A stretch of 64,000 bases of DNA. Source: Roseovarius sp. EL26. Lineage in GTDB: Bacteria; Pseudomonadota; Alphaproteobacteria; Rhodobacterales; Rhodobacteraceae. Location: assembly GCF_900327775.1 (NCBI RefSeq), contig NZ_OUMZ01000007.1, positions 2,033,606 to 2,097,605 on the forward strand, read 5' to 3'. Below are positions 18,043 to 28,621 of this stretch, one piece after another. The first letter of the stretch is position 1. Each line of letters starts with the position of its first letter. The position numbers were made by a program, and so were the translations under genes. Below the pieces are notes generated by a model, which had not been told where the DNA came from, made no database searches, and saw only the letters and a list, made by a program, of their open reading frames with translations.

Positions 18043-18831
18043 TCATACCGTCAAAGTGAAGAACATCCGGCGAAATGGAAAAAGAACGGATCCATCTGCG
18101 CGCACCGGATAGGCCGCATGCATGACGTCCTCGTAGCGGGTAATAAGATCAGCCTTTTCATCAGCATCCAAGGCATCCAGAATTGGACGGGCATAAGTGC
18201 TCTCGGTAAAGCGGCGCACCGGATGACTGCCTTTTTCAGCAACAAGGCGCTGATAATAATCGGTTTCCCACATACGGAACTGGCCCAATGGGCCAAGAAG
18301 TTCTTCGTATTTCACCGGAGCCATCACACCCGGAGTACCCATCTTCTCAATCCGTCCGGGATGCAATTCCTCAGCCAAGCTGAGCCAAACACGGTGCGAT
18401 GGGGCCTTGTTCTGGTGCGGCATTTGTATCGCAAGCGTACCGCCCTTGCCCAGCATCGACACCAGTTTCGGCATCAGCTGTTCATGGCCACCAACCCAAT
18501 GCAGTGCGGCGTTGGAAAATAACAATCCTGGCGCGCGGCGCGGGTGCCAATCATTGATATCGCCCTGTTGCAGGACAGAATAACCTTTGATCCCGCGTGC
18601 TTTTTCCAACATCGCAGGTGAGCCATCCACACCAACCACATCACGAGCGGCCCCGGCGCGCGCGCGTAACGCATCGCCCATCACGCCATTACCACAGCCA
18701 AGGTCAACCACATCACCGGCACCCATCTGGCCAACCGCATTCAGCAGGTCCAGTGCAGGACGCAGGCGTTGATCGTGAAACCGAGCATATGCGCCCGGAT
18801 TCCAATCAGGTTTTGCCGGTGCAGCGCTCAC
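18043..18831 (-). CDS. tam: Trans-aconitate 2-methyltransferase-like SAM-dependent methyltransferase
   Basis: A 262-residue cytoplasmic class I methyltransferase. SAM motif I is [12 protein letters not shown], motif [13 protein letters not shown], and the post-motif [19 protein letters not shown] matches Tam enzymes, which methylate trans-aconitate. Its GTG start overlaps the ftsH stop by four bases, so it is translationally coupled to ftsH. The exact substrate is inferred from family resemblance. Confidence 0.84.
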   Translation of the reverse strand: MSAAPAKPDWNPGAYARFHDQRLRPALDLLNAVGQMGAGDVVDLGCGNGVMGDALRARAGAARDVVGVDGSPAMLEKARGIKGYSVLQQGDINDWHPRRAPGLLFSNAALHWVGGHEQLMPKLVSMLGKGGTLAIQMPHQNKAPSHRVWLSLAEELHPGRIEKMGTPGVMAPVKYEELLGPLGQFRMWETDYYQRLVAEKGSHPVRRFTESTYARPILDALDADEKADLITRYEDVMHAAYPVRADGSVLFPFRRMFFTLTV

Positions 18832-20765
18832 GCTGTGGGTTCGGGCTCCAGCCCGCCTTCACCAGCTCCACTTGCGGATTTTGGTTGGGTTTTTGGAATA
18901 GCCGTAACTGATGGTTTCTCTACCTCGTCCGAAGCAGCATCACCACCACTATCTTCAGGCGGCTCACCGCGCATCACACGCGCGATCTCTTCGCCGGTCA
19001 GTGTTTCATATTCCAACAAGCCCTTCGCCAGTCGTTCCCAATCTTCCTTGCGATCAGTCAGGATTTTATGCGCACTGTCATAGGCATTATCGATCATGAG
19101 CTTAACCTCATCCTCGATCAGCTCTTTCGTGCTGGCCGAGATTGAAAAGCCCCCGGCGCCATTGCCATTGTAGCCTTCATGCGCTTGTTCATAGTCAACG
19201 TTGCCAACTTTATCAGACATACCCCAACGCAGCACCATGGCGCGCGCCAGCCCGCTGGCCTGCTGAATATCACCCGCCGGCCCGTTCGAAACATTCTCGG
19301 CACCGTACTTGATGATTTCAGCAGCTTTGCCGGCCATCGTCATTGCCAGCTTTTCTTCGCATTCTGACTTGTGCCAGTTCAGACGGTCAATCTCTGGCAA
19401 AGACACAACCATGCCCAATGCTCCGCCACGCGGAATGATCGTGGCCTTATAGACCGGGTCACACTGCGGCAGCGCCAGGCCGACCACTGCGTGGCCAGCC
19501 TCGTGATAGGCGGTTTTTTCTTTTTGATCATCGGTCAAGACCATCGAGCGGCGTTCAGCCCCCATCATGACCTTATCTTTGGCGTTCTCAAAATCTTCCA
19601 TCGTCACGAAACGTCGGCCAACGCGGGCTGCCATCAAGGCCGCCTCATTCACCAAGTTCGCCAGATCAGCACCCGAGAAACCCGGCGTACCACGGGCAAT
19701 GATACGCAAATCAACGTCAGGGCCCAGTGGCGTTTTACGGGCATGCACGCCCAGAATTTTCTCACGACCTTTGATATCAGGGTTCATCACCATAACTTGA
19801 CGATCAAACCGACCCGGGCGCAACAACGCAGGATCAAGAACGTCTTTTCGGTTGGTCGCGGCAATAATAATTACCCCCTCGTTGGCTTCAAAGCCATCCA
19901 TCTCAACCAACAACTGGTTCAAGGTCTGCTCACGTTCATCATTGCCGCCACCATATCCGGCACCGCGATGACGGCCTACAGCGTCAATCTCGTCGATAAA
20001 CACGATACAGGGTGCGTTCTTTTTGGCTTGCTCAAACATATCACGTACACGGCTTGCACCGACGCCGACAAACATTTCAACGAAATCAGAACCCGAGATG
20101 GTGAAAAACGGGACGCCCGCCTCCCCCGCAATCGCGCGAGCCAGCAGTGTTTTACCGGTGCCTGGAGGACCCACGAGCAGCGCACCTTTGGGAATTTTTC
20201 CGCCAAGACGTGAGAATTTCTGCGGGTTGCGCAGGAATTCAACGATTTCTTCCAACTCTTCCTTGGCTTCATCAATGCCCGCCACATCATCAAATGTGAC
20301 ACGGCCATGCTTTTCTGTCAGCATTTTGGCCTTGGATTTCCCAAAGCCCATCGCGCCACCTTTACCACCGCCTTGCATGCGGTTCATAAAATAGATCCAG
20401 ACGCCAATAAGCAGCACAAAAGGCAACAAAGAAAGCAGGAAGGTTTGGAAACCAGACTGTTGCTGAGGTTCAACCAAGACAGGAACGTCTTTTTCCAACA
20501 AAAGCTTGGTCAGCTCTGCATCCTCGGGGCGGATGGTGACAAAGTCTTGGCCAGCACTGTCGCGGTAGCGCACATTCTCGCCATCGATTGTGACTTGGCT
20601 GACATCTCCGCCATTTACCGCTGTAACAAAATCAGAATATTTGATCGTTTTGCTTTGCAGGGAATTGCCGGACCCACTGAACAGATTGAACACTGCCAGG
20701 ATCAACAGGAATAAAACTAGCCAGAAAGCGATATTTCGTGCGTTGCCCAAGGAAACTCTCCTCAC
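18828..20765 (-). CDS. ftsH: ATP-dependent zinc metalloprotease FtsH
   Basis: A 645-residue inner-membrane AAA+ protease that degrades unassembled membrane proteins and some regulators. Two membrane segments (about 10-28 and 105-125) flank a periplasmic domain. Walker A GPPGTGKT is at 199-206, Walker B is FIDEIDAVG, the second region of homology and Arg fingers are RPGRFDRQ, and the zinc site is HEAGH near 421. The C-terminus is long and acidic. It lies downstream of tilS, the usual neighbourhood in proteobacteria. Confidence 0.97.
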   Translation of the reverse strand: MRRVSLGNARNIAFWLVLFLLILAVFNLFSGSGNSLQSKTIKYSDFVTAVNGGDVSQVTIDGENVRYRDSAGQDFVTIRPEDAELTKLLLEKDVPVLVEPQQQSGFQTFLLSLLPFVLLIGVWIYFMNRMQGGGKGGAMGFGKSKAKMLTEKHGRVTFDDVAGIDEAKEELEEIVEFLRNPQKFSRLGGKIPKGALLVGPPGTGKTLLARAIAGEAGVPFFTISGSDFVEMFVGVGASRVRDMFEQAKKNAPCIVFIDEIDAVGRHRGAGYGGGNDEREQTLNQLLVEMDGFEANEGVIIIAATNRKDVLDPALLRPGRFDRQVMVMNPDIKGREKILGVHARKTPLGPDVDLRIIARGTPGFSGADLANLVNEAALMAARVGRRFVTMEDFENAKDKVMMGAERRSMVLTDDQKEKTAYHEAGHAVVGLALPQCDPVYKATIIPRGGALGMVVSLPEIDRLNWHKSECEEKLAMTMAGKAAEIIKYGAENVSNGPAGDIQQASGLARAMVLRWGMSDKVGNVDYEQAHEGYNGNGAGGFSISASTKELIEDEVKLMIDNAYDSAHKILTDRKEDWERLAKGLLEYETLTGEEIARVMRGEPPEDSGGDAASDEVEKPSVTAIPKTQPKSASGAGEGGLEPEPTA

Positions 20766-20830
20766 GTCTCAGGTGGGCCTGCCCATAGCACAAGCCCTGC
20801 CTGTCTTAAATAGAGATCATACGGCTATGT

Positions 20831-22102
20831 TCAATGCGATAATAGCATTGCAAAAAAATGATCTTCGTCTCGAATCAACTCAACCTGCCATCCATTATGG
20901 AGCCCGGCCAGTGGTGCAGCCAGAACTTGCTGCCCTTTCCATACCGCGGGGCTGGCCCTGAGCGAGGTCGCAGGCATCCCGCAGTCATGCCTGTCTGGGC
21001 ATTGTGAAAGACCCGATTCACCCAATGCGCGGATCACGATATCGCTCATTTCAAGTTTGTTTTCCGGTGCTCTCACCCTCCAACGATCATCCCAGATTTC
21101 ACCTACTGATGTCACTGTTTTTGCAACGTATCCCGCCTCTCGGCCAATCCGCAGCTGGTCCTTGTCAACACGGATCAGGCAACCCTGAAGCGTCATATCC
21201 GTACCGCCGCGAATGGCTTCCATCAGCAGGTCCATCGCCCTGCCACGTGGTGCGTAATCTGTGCCATTGATCCACTTCAACCCCGCCTGCAACAGCCTTC
21301 GTGCCACCTCAGGACGCAACGTGCGATAGCCTTTGCGATCAATCACAAGATCGCCGGCATGAAACCGTACTAGTTCGCGTGCAGCCAGAAAAACGTACCA
21401 ATAAAGGGTCTGGCGCACTTCAGCCATATGGTGTGCTACTTGCGACAATCCCTGCACAGTGATTCCCAAATCAGCCAAATGCCCCATGGCTTGCCGGGCA
21501 CGGACCCGCTGATAAGTCAAATCTTCGTTGCTTGGATCGTCGATCCACTGTACGGCACGGGCGCGCAAATCATCGCGTAACTCCGCTCGGGTGACATGCA
21601 ACATCGGGCGGCAAAACGTGACCGAGCCTTGTCGCCAAGACGACGTCATCGCAGACAGACCATCCACCCCCGCTTCGCGGGCCAATCGCATCAAAAACGT
21701 TTCAGCCTGGTCATCTGCAGTATGACCAATGGCAATATGGCTGATACCCTGCGCCTCACCCCAGTCTGCCATCAACCCGTATCGTGCGCGCCGCGCTTGA
21801 TCGGGCAAGTTACCCTGCCCGTCCCAATCCCGCCATTGCAAGATCTCATGCGAAAGGCCCAAGCTCTGACAGGTCTGCCCGACCTCTTCGGCCTCGTGCG
21901 CAGATTCGTTACGTATTCCATGATCAACCGTTACTGCGCAAAGCTTGGGTCCGCCCTCAGTCTGCCAATCGTGCAAAATGTGCAACAGCGCCAAAGAATC
22001 ACTGCCACCGGAAACCGCTACACCCAGAGTATCAGGAGGATTCGGGTGGAAAAATCCGGTTACCCGGCCATAAAGTAGGCCGGATTGACCTGTTACTGAC
22101 AT
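20831..22102 (-). CDS. tilS: tRNA(Ile)-lysidine synthase
   Basis: A 423-residue enzyme that modifies C34 of the CAU-anticodon tRNA(Ile) to lysidine, changing its decoding from AUG to AUA. The PP-loop SGGSDSLALL is at about residues 30-39, and the N-terminal segment HTADDQAETFLMRLAREAGVDGL is diagnostic. The C-terminal half is weakly conserved, as usual. The start overlaps the cpoB end by 10 bases. Confidence 0.93.
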   Translation of the reverse strand: MSVTGQSGLLYGRVTGFFHPNPPDTLGVAVSGGSDSLALLHILHDWQTEGGPKLCAVTVDHGIRNESAHEAEEVGQTCQSLGLSHEILQWRDWDGQGNLPDQARRARYGLMADWGEAQGISHIAIGHTADDQAETFLMRLAREAGVDGLSAMTSSWRQGSVTFCRPMLHVTRAELRDDLRARAVQWIDDPSNEDLTYQRVRARQAMGHLADLGITVQGLSQVAHHMAEVRQTLYWYVFLAARELVRFHAGDLVIDRKGYRTLRPEVARRLLQAGLKWINGTDYAPRGRAMDLLMEAIRGGTDMTLQGCLIRVDKDQLRIGREAGYVAKTVTSVGEIWDDRWRVRAPENKLEMSDIVIRALGESGLSQCPDRHDCGMPATSLRASPAVWKGQQVLAAPLAGLHNGWQVELIRDEDHFFAMLLSH

Positions 22103-22935
22103 CCCAATTCAGACAGTGTAATGCTTGCCTTGGCTTCGGCTGCCGAGCCGGGAAACCGCACGCCGACTTCGCTTAAAGTAACACAAGCCTCATCTGCCTG
22201 TCCCAATTGCCCCAATGAATTGCCCAACTGATACAGCGCCTCAGATGCCTGCGGGCCATTGGGTGCGGCGCTGAAGGTATCAAGATAGGCGCGCGCAGCA
22301 CCTGTTTTATCGCCGGCTCCTTCAAGAGCCTGACCACGCAAAAGCCCGGCCTGCGCGCTTAGCGGACTGCCGGGATAGTTGGATTGGAACTGAGCGAACT
22401 GCTCAGCAGCGGCAACATAACTGCCCGCCTCCAATACGCCCTGTGCGGTTTCAAAATCTGCGCGCTCGCCGATGGCCAGTTCAGGTTCGTCATCGCCGCC
22501 CACCGGCGGCAATGGCACGACAGAACCACCACCAGCGCCAGTTCCAGCCGAGATACCTCCCAAGGTACTGCCCGGCTCAAGCCCGCCAATATCACACCCC
22601 GCTTCCAGTTCGCATAGGCGGAACTCAAGATCACCAATCCGGTTACCACCATCCTGTGCAACACTCACAACCTTGTACTCCAACTCTTCGGTTTTCGAGG
22701 TCAAACGCTGTAGTTCGCTTTCAATCGCATTGACCCGGTCAAGGATCGAACCGCCGCCCGTCAATTGCCCAGAGGCCCCCGTCGTGCTCAGCTCGCGTTT
22801 GAGCTTTTGGATCTCAATATAAAGCACCGACAACTCTTGCCGGATGTCTGCCAATGTCTCATCCTGATTTTGGGCAAAAGCGCCCGCAGGCACCATTAGC
22901 GCCAAACCTACAATGACCGGATACAAAATACGCAT
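22093..22935 (-). CDS. cpoB: Cell division coordinator CpoB (YbgF)
   Basis: A 280-residue periplasmic protein. Signal peptide MRILYPVIVGLALMVPAGAFA (1-21); coiled-coil-prone region about 25-110; Gly/Pro-rich linker (SAGTGAGGGSVVPLPPVGGD); TPR repeats about 155-280 (AQGVLEAGSYVAAAEQFAQF, ASEALYQLGNSLGQLGQADE). CpoB links the Tol-Pal machine to septal peptidoglycan synthesis. It follows pal on the same strand, the normal order. Confidence 0.9.
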   Translation of the reverse strand: MRILYPVIVGLALMVPAGAFAQNQDETLADIRQELSVLYIEIQKLKRELSTTGASGQLTGGGSILDRVNAIESELQRLTSKTEELEYKVVSVAQDGGNRIGDLEFRLCELEAGCDIGGLEPGSTLGGISAGTGAGGGSVVPLPPVGGDDEPELAIGERADFETAQGVLEAGSYVAAAEQFAQFQSNYPGSPLSAQAGLLRGQALEGAGDKTGAARAYLDTFSAAPNGPQASEALYQLGNSLGQLGQADEACVTLSEVGVRFPGSAAEAKASITLSELGCQ

Positions 22936-22952
22936 TCTACGAACCCTTTAGC

Positions 22953-23459
22953 TTAGCTGTTCGGAATGGCTGAAACGACGGTCACAGCACGGCGGTTTTT
23001 GTTATAGCAAGCTTCGTCACTGCAAACCTCAAGCGGGCGTTCTTTGCCGTAGCTAACCACGCGCATGCGATTGCCAGCAACCCCTTTGCTCAGCAGATAT
23101 TCCTGCACTGCATTGGCCCGGCGTGCACCCAGCGCAAGGTTATATTCACGAGTGCCCTGCTCATCAGCGTGCCCTTCAATAATCGCCGAATACGCCGTAT
23201 TTGTCAGCAGCCATTGCGCCTGACCATCCAAGGTCACCGCAGCGTCCGGGCCTATCGTGGACTGGTCAACCGCGAACAGCACCCTGTCCCCAACGGTTTG
23301 TTGGAAATACAGCGGCGATGCCGGATCCTGGGCTGTTCCATAGCCCCCGGCACCGGCACCTGCGCCATTGCCGTCAACACCTTGCAGGTATTCAGGTTGC
23401 GTACAGGCCGCCAGTGCCAAGCCGGCACAGGCAATCATAGTCTTGCTAAGGATATTCAT
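22953..23459 (-). CDS. pal: Peptidoglycan-associated lipoprotein Pal
   Basis: A 168-residue outer-membrane lipoprotein. The start at 23459 gives MNILSKTMIACAGLALAAC with Cys19 as lipid site; an upstream in-frame extension would bury the signal and is rejected. After a Gly/Ala-rich linker, residues about 55-165 form the OmpA-like domain (VLFAVDQSTIGPDA, IEGHADEQGTREYNLALGAR, NRMRVVSYGKERPLEV). It binds peptidoglycan and TolB to hold the outer membrane at the septum. Confidence 0.95.
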   Translation of the reverse strand: MNILSKTMIACAGLALAACTQPEYLQGVDGNGAGAGAGGYGTAQDPASPLYFQQTVGDRVLFAVDQSTIGPDAAVTLDGQAQWLLTNTAYSAIIEGHADEQGTREYNLALGARRANAVQEYLLSKGVAGNRMRVVSYGKERPLEVCSDEACYNKNRRAVTVVSAIPNS

Positions 23460-23539
23460 CTGTTCGCCTCGTTTATATTTTTTTACGTGCTCTTGTTCAT
23501 TTGTATCATACGCACCTTTATTTGGGAACGCATGCTCGT

Positions 23540-24865
23540 TCAATTCTGCAACGGCGACCAGGCAGGGTCACTTGCCCCAGTTGCGGTTGCGATCTGTCGC
23601 AGATTCCGGCCGGTGATATCCACCGACCACAGGCTTGATGCCCCCTGCGCGCCCGATGTCTCACGCGTGAACATAATTACACGGCCATTCGGGGCCCAAG
23701 TTGGACCCTCGTCTAGGAATGAAGCAGTCAACAGCCGCTCTTCGCTGCCATTCGTGCGCATCACACCAATATGGAAACGCCCCTGCGATTGCTTGGTAAA
23801 GGCTATGTAATCGCCACGCGGCGACCAGACTGGCGTACCATAACGACCTTTGCCAAAGCTGATGCGCGTACCCTCGCCACCACTTACCGGCATCACGTAG
23901 AGCTGTGGAGAGCCCGACCGATCGCTTTCAAATACAATTTGGCTACCATCGGGACTAAAGCTGGGCGCGGTCTCAATCGATGGCGCATTAGTCATCCGCT
24001 GGCTGACACCTGTATTGATGTCCATGGTGAAAAGATCGGTATTGCCACCACGGGTTAGACTATACACAACAGTCCGGCCATCCGGGGCAAACCGTGGCGC
24101 AAAGCTCATTGTACCATCTTGCCCTTCCAACGCACGGCGCGCCACATTTGTGACGTCCAGTACATTGATGCGAGGAAAGCCGCTTTCATAACTGGTATAC
24201 AATACCTGCGATCCGGAAGGTGAAAACCGCGGAGCCAGCACGATTGACGAACTGTCCGTCAGATAAGAGACATTTTCTCCGTCATAATCCATGATCGCCA
24301 AACGTTTGGCGCGTTGGTTTTTGGGGCCAGTTTCCGAGACAAACACAACCCGGCTATCGAAATACCCGCCTTCGCCAGTGATACGCTTATAAACCTCATC
24401 CGCCACCTTGTGCGCCATGCGCCGCCAACCATCCTGCGTGCCGACGAACTGCAGCCCTTGTGACATTTCCTGCCCGGCGAACACATCATAAACCCGAAAC
24501 TGCACTACCAGTTTGCCAGAGGCATCCGTACTTACCGATCCGGTGATCAGTGCCTCGGCGTTAATCGCCTTCCAGTCGGCAAACTGCACCGGGCTGGAAA
24601 AACTGGTGATCTGGCTAATGAAGGCATTCGAGGGGATTTCCCGAAACAATCCTGTTCCCGTCAAATCCGAAGACACCACCCGCGAAATATTGCGCGCATA
24701 TTCCGACGCCCCCGAAGACCCTGCCACAAAATCCGGCACGGCAAAGGGCAGTGGCTCGATCACCCCCTGATCTAATTCGATCTGCAAGGGCCCGCTGTCC
24801 TGCGCGGCGGCAGGCGTGGCCCCGATCAGGAAAGCTGCCAAAAGGGTCAGAACATGTTTCATCAT
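23540..24865 (-). CDS. tolB: Tol-Pal system beta-propeller protein TolB
   Basis: A 441-residue periplasmic protein. Signal peptide [21 protein letters not shown], an N-terminal alpha/beta domain (about 25-165), then a six-bladed propeller with recurrent [32 protein letters not shown] and [10 protein letters not shown] motifs. It shuttles between TolA and Pal. The ATG overlaps the tolA stop (ATGA). A second ATG at 24862 is also possible. Confidence 0.96.
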   Translation of the reverse strand: MMKHVLTLLAAFLIGATPAAAQDSGPLQIELDQGVIEPLPFAVPDFVAGSSGASEYARNISRVVSSDLTGTGLFREIPSNAFISQITSFSSPVQFADWKAINAEALITGSVSTDASGKLVVQFRVYDVFAGQEMSQGLQFVGTQDGWRRMAHKVADEVYKRITGEGGYFDSRVVFVSETGPKNQRAKRLAIMDYDGENVSYLTDSSSIVLAPRFSPSGSQVLYTSYESGFPRINVLDVTNVARRALEGQDGTMSFAPRFAPDGRTVVYSLTRGGNTDLFTMDINTGVSQRMTNAPSIETAPSFSPDGSQIVFESDRSGSPQLYVMPVSGGEGTRISFGKGRYGTPVWSPRGDYIAFTKQSQGRFHIGVMRTNGSEERLLTASFLDEGPTWAPNGRVIMFTRETSGAQGASSLWSVDITGRNLRQIATATGASDPAWSPLQN

Positions 24866-26004
24866 TTAATCCTCATGTTTTCGGGATTGAAGGTGATCTC
24901 AACTTCGCGCCAGCGGTCGTATTTCTCTACTGGAAGATCATAGCCCTTGCTGCCACAGCGCAGAATGGCGCGGCGTGCGGCATCATAGGCCTGACGCGCT
25001 GAATTGCTTGTGCCACCGCTGGAACTGACCATTTGAATGGAACCCCTAACTGGTTTTCCATCTTGAGACATATCAAATGCGACAACAACAGTGGTTTGCA
25101 GGGCATCTGTGCTCAGACTACCCACATTCCAACATTGTTGCACCCCAAGCCGCAGCGCGTCTTTTTCCCCAGAAGTCAAAGGTGGACCAGAGGGCCGGGT
25201 GTCTGTTTGTGTGGTGCCCAATGCCTCGGCCAGTGCATCCTCGACCGCGTTGTTGTTGGTCGCTGGAACCTCTTGCGCCGCCGGTTCCACCGGATCTTCA
25301 ACCGGGCGCGAAGGCCGCGGTTTGGGACGTACCGAAGCCGTTGGCGCGGCAAGCTCAATCTCTTTTTCTTCTTCCGCCTCGGTCACGATTTGGGTTGCGG
25401 CTTCTTCGCGGGCCGTTTCCTCTTTGTCGTCTTCAACAATCTCTGCAGCCTCATCAGGCTGGGTTTCTTGTTGATCAACATCGTCAATTTTTACATCCGG
25501 TTCCGGTTGAGCAACCGCTTCGGGTGCGATCCGGTCTGCCGGGCGTTGCTGCGGCCGGGGTGAGATTTGCGGCACGACAGCGGCCACATCCTCGGGTGGC
25601 GGCTGTAACACCGGAGCCTCGTCTGTGAAGTCTGTCTCAACTGGCGGAGTAATCTCAGACACATCTGGTACATCATCCGGGGTTTCCGGCTGTGCAGCTT
25701 CCGGCGTCTCGACCTCTGGCGCCTCATCCGTTTCAGATGACAGATCCGGTGCGACCTCACCCGCCTCAGGTGGTTCGGGTGTATCAATATTGGCAACCGC
25801 TTCGGGGGATTGCTCCTGCGCCAAAAGGGCTGCAAAATCCTCGCTCGAGATTGCCGTCACTTCTGTCACTTGCGTCGGCAAGGGTTCCGAACGGAATGCG
25901 CCGCCAAAAATGGCGAGCATGATCAGGCTCACGTGGCCTGCTCCTGATATGATCTGTCCGGTATTCACCCTCTGATCACCCTTGGCTTCAGCCGTCCGGT
26001 TCAT
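24862..26004 (-). CDS. tolA: Tol-Pal inner-membrane protein TolA
   Basis: A 380-residue protein with one N-terminal membrane segment (about 18-36), a very long Pro/Glu/Asp/Ala-rich periplasmic region (about 60-270, rich in [19 protein letters not shown] text), and a C-terminal globular domain (about 280-380, with [20 protein letters not shown]). It transmits TolQR energy to TolB-Pal. The start overlaps tolR by 17 bases. The acidic, proline-rich middle differs from the Ala/Lys helix of E. coli TolA, as is common in Rhodobacteraceae. Confidence 0.9.
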   Translation of the reverse strand: MNRTAEAKGDQRVNTGQIISGAGHVSLIMLAIFGGAFRSEPLPTQVTEVTAISSEDFAALLAQEQSPEAVANIDTPEPPEAGEVAPDLSSETDEAPEVETPEAAQPETPDDVPDVSEITPPVETDFTDEAPVLQPPPEDVAAVVPQISPRPQQRPADRIAPEAVAQPEPDVKIDDVDQQETQPDEAAEIVEDDKEETAREEAATQIVTEAEEEKEIELAAPTASVRPKPRPSRPVEDPVEPAAQEVPATNNNAVEDALAEALGTTQTDTRPSGPPLTSGEKDALRLGVQQCWNVGSLSTDALQTTVVVAFDMSQDGKPVRGSIQMVSSSGGTSNSARQAYDAARRAILRCGSKGYDLPVEKYDRWREVEITFNPENMRIK

Positions 26005-26461
26005 TCAAGCTGGGACCACCTGTATCAGTGACAAGGCCAATGTCAGAGAACCCTCCACGATTAAGTGCGCCCATGACCTGCATCACCTCCGCATATGCTA
26101 CGGCACCGTCCGCGCGTAGATAGATCCGCGTACTATCACGTTCTGATGCAATCGCCTGCAATCTGCTGACCAGTTGATCACGCTCCACATCCGTTGTCTG
26201 AATCATCACTTGCCCATCAGCAGCAATCGTCACCGTCAGCGGTTCCTCTTGCTCACCCGGCAAGGCATTGGCTGCGGTTTTGGGCAGTTCCACCGGCACA
26301 CCCACAACACTTAACGGGGCCGCTACCATAAAGATGATCAACAACACCAGCATGACGTCAACAAACGGCGTGACGTTGATCTCTGCCATCGGGCGACTAC
26401 GCCCGCCTCCGCGACGACGGCGCCCGCCGTTACCAGATTTCTGAACAACACCAGCACCCAT
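25988..26461 (-). CDS. tolR: Tol-Pal ion-channel subunit TolR (ExbD family)
   Basis: A 157-residue inner-membrane protein. A basic Gly/Arg-rich N-terminus (NGGRRRRGGGRSRPMAEINV) precedes one membrane helix carrying the conserved Asp in TPFVDVMLVLLIIFMVAAP. The periplasmic ExbD domain follows (IYLRADGAVAYAEVMQVMGAL). It works with TolQ to couple the proton gradient to TolA. Three bases separate it from tolQ. Confidence 0.95.
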   Translation of the reverse strand: MGAGVVQKSGNGGRRRRGGGRSRPMAEINVTPFVDVMLVLLIIFMVAAPLSVVGVPVELPKTAANALPGEQEEPLTVTIAADGQVMIQTTDVERDQLVSRLQAIASERDSTRIYLRADGAVAYAEVMQVMGALNRGGFSDIGLVTDTGGPSLNEPDG

Positions 26462-26464
26462 GGC

Positions 26465-27160
26465 TCAACTATCCAACTGACGGCTAAGGATCGTGGCAAA
26501 TTCGTCTGCAAAAGCCTCGTAGCCTGCGACGATACGATCGCTGTCCGCGCTCAGCTTGTTATAGAAAACTACCGCCGGGATCGCCGCCAACAGACCCAAA
26601 CCGGTGGCCAGCAAGGCCTCGGCAATACCCGGTGCCACAACGGCGAGGTTGGTGTTTTGCTGTTCAGCAATTTCAATAAAGGCATTCATGATGCCCCAAA
26701 CGGTGCCAAACAGGCCGATAAACGGTGCCGTCGACCCCACGGTCGCCAAAACCTGTAACCCATTTTGCAGGCCTTCCGCCTCTTTCGCGATGGCCACGTC
26801 CATACTGCGGTCAATCCGGGCCGTGGCCCCCGCGATTAATCCGCCATCATTGCGGTGACTGCGCCGCCATTCTGTCATACCAGCGGCAAATATTCGTTCT
26901 GAATGCCCAGCAGGTTCCGGCCCGATTTCATCAAACAGCTCGTCCAGCGGATCGCCAGACCAAAAGCGTCGATCAAACCGGTCCGCCTCTTCGCGAGCCT
27001 GACGGTAAGCCAGTAATTTCTGCACAATGATCGACCAAGCCCAAAACGAGGCCACGATCAACATCAGCATAACGAATTTCACGATTAAGGTTGCGCGTGC
27101 GAATAGCGCCCACAAGGAGAAATCAACCTCCTGTGCCAATGCCAGGGTTTCTGCTTCCAT
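26465..27160 (-). CDS. tolQ: Tol-Pal ion-channel subunit TolQ (MotA/ExbB family)
   Basis: A 231-residue inner-membrane protein with three membrane segments (about 18-40, 135-160, 170-195). The conserved signature is VGSTAPFIGLFGTVWGIMNAF, followed by GIAEALLATGLGLLAAIPAV. It forms the proton channel with TolR. It starts the tolQRAB-pal-cpoB run. Confidence 0.95.
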   Translation of the reverse strand: MEAETLALAQEVDFSLWALFARATLIVKFVMLMLIVASFWAWSIIVQKLLAYRQAREEADRFDRRFWSGDPLDELFDEIGPEPAGHSERIFAAGMTEWRRSHRNDGGLIAGATARIDRSMDVAIAKEAEGLQNGLQVLATVGSTAPFIGLFGTVWGIMNAFIEIAEQQNTNLAVVAPGIAEALLATGLGLLAAIPAVVFYNKLSADSDRIVAGYEAFADEFATILSRQLDS

Positions 27161-27271
27161 CTGCCTGCTCTTTTTTCTTATGGCCTTATTGCGGCCCTTT
27201 GTGAGGCAAACTACCGCATTTCCAAGGGGAAAGCCAACATCATCAGCGTCAGGGACGACAAAACCCCTGAT

Positions 27272-27661
27272 TTAATGCAAGATCAGGCGGATATTTGCCG
27301 GAAGTCGTGCCGGTTGCCCCGTATCGTTGATACAAACGATCGTCACCTGCGCGGAAAACAGCAATTCATCGTCGCGCATAATCTGCTGCTCCACAATCAA
27401 CCGCGCACCGGTGACGGCAACGGTTTTAGTGTGAACGACCAGTTCGTCATCAAACCCGGCGGGCATATGGAAATCAGCTTCAACCCGACGGACTGCAAAG
27501 ATAACGCCGTCGTCTTCCATCATTTCCAATTGATCAATGCCCATCTGGCGCACCCAGTCACTGCGCGCGCGCTCGATGAATTTGAGATAGTTGGCATAGT
27601 AAACGATACCGCCCATGTCGGTGTCTTCATAATAAACGCGGATCGGGAAACTATGGCTCAT
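27272..27661 (-). CDS. ybgC: YbgC-family acyl-CoA thioesterase
   Basis: A 129-residue hotdog-fold thioesterase. The active-site segment YYEDTDMGGIVYYANYLKF contains Asp15, the expected catalytic residue. It stands 111 bases upstream of tolQ, its usual place in tol-pal clusters, and hydrolyses short- or medium-chain acyl-CoA. The gap to tolQ is large enough for a separate tolQ promoter. Confidence 0.94.
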   Translation of the reverse strand: MSHSFPIRVYYEDTDMGGIVYYANYLKFIERARSDWVRQMGIDQLEMMEDDGVIFAVRRVEADFHMPAGFDDELVVHTKTVAVTGARLIVEQQIMRDDELLFSAQVTIVCINDTGQPARLPANIRLILH

Positions 27662-27820
27662 GGCAGAACCCTATGATGCGTGAAAAGAGGGTACAAGGCT
27701 CTTTTGCTTGTGGGAACAACGCAGTCCCTTTCCCCTTGGTTGAAACAATCAAATCGGCAATGCGTGCGTTCATGAGCTTTCTAGGCTATCACTAATCAAA
27801 CAACAAATGGGACAGTTCGC

Positions 27821-28237
27821 ATGATTCAGGAATTCAAGGACTTCATCGCCAAAGGAAATGTCATGGACATGGCCGTAGGTATCATCATTGGCGCGGCTTT
27901 TACGGCAATTGTCGGCTCAATGGTGGCTGACCTGATCAATCCGATCATCAGCTTGTTTATGGGCGGCATTGATTTTGCCAGCCTGTTTGCCGTTCTGGAT
28001 GGCGGCAACTACGGCTCTCTGGCTGCCGCTGAAGAGGCTGGCGCCGCTGTATTCGCTTATGGCCGCTTTATCATGGCTGTTATCAACTTCCTGGTCATTG
28101 CCTTTGTTGTATTCATGCTGGTCAAAGCTGTGAACCGCGCAAAGAAGAAAGAGGAGGTAGCCCCTGCAGAAGAAGCACCTGCAGGACCTTCTGAGTTGGA
28201 TATTTTGATGGAAATCCGCGACTCTTTGAAAAAGTAA
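27821..28237 (+). CDS. mscL: Large-conductance mechanosensitive channel MscL
   Basis: A 138-residue inner-membrane channel that opens on hypo-osmotic shock. The N-terminal amphipathic helix and first membrane helix ([38 protein letters not shown]) are typical, with the second helix at about 75-100 and a charged C-terminal bundle ([20 protein letters not shown]). Single-gene unit, with GGGACAG before the ATG. Confidence 0.95.
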   Translation: MIQEFKDFIAKGNVMDMAVGIIIGAAFTAIVGSMVADLINPIISLFMGGIDFASLFAVLDGGNYGSLAAAEEAGAAVFAYGRFIMAVINFLVIAFVVFMLVKAVNRAKKKEEVAPAEEAPAGPSELDILMEIRDSLKK

Positions 28238-28266
28238 TACCTGCGATGTATGAGGCGCGGTTTGAT

Positions 28267-28617
28267 CTACTCAGGCCGCGTCCACAAAAACAGCATCACC
28301 CCGCTGAGCACCAAGGCTTGTATTACAATTACCGTTGTTGGAGCCCCCAGCACAAACGATAGCCCCCAAACCACGACGACAGATATCGTCGCCAGCCGTT
28401 TCGCGCGGTGACTCACTGCGCCATTGTCTTGCCAGTTCACAATTGCGGGACCAAATTGTGGGTGCGTCACGAGCCAATAATGAAGACTCTCCGACGAGCG
28501 TGCAAAACAAAAGGCGGCCAGTAGCATGAAGGGCACTGTTGGTAAGAGTGGCAACACCACGCCCACCGCTCCAAGGCAAACACAGACCAACCCACATGTG
28601 ATCCACAAAAGCCGCAC
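28267..28617 (-). CDS. YbaN-family (DUF454) small membrane protein
   Basis: A 116-residue inner-membrane protein. I place the start at the GTG at 28617 because AGGAG lies eight bases before it and the product then begins right at the first membrane helix (RLLWITCGLVCVCLGAVG). Longer readings overlap the preceding gene. The motif VVLPLLPTVPFMLLAAFCFARSS is the DUF454 signature; two more hydrophobic segments follow. Function unknown. It is almost contiguous with the upstream gene on the same strand. Confidence 0.82.
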   Translation of the reverse strand: MRLLWITCGLVCVCLGAVGVVLPLLPTVPFMLLAAFCFARSSESLHYWLVTHPQFGPAIVNWQDNGAVSHRAKRLATISVVVVWGLSFVLGAPTTVIVIQALVLSGVMLFLWTRPE

Positions 28618-28621
28618 AGCG

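Noticed and set aside
19371..20213. A 280-codon plus-strand frame opposite ftsH
   Set aside because: Shadow of the conserved FtsH coding sequence; no start signals or domain resemblance.
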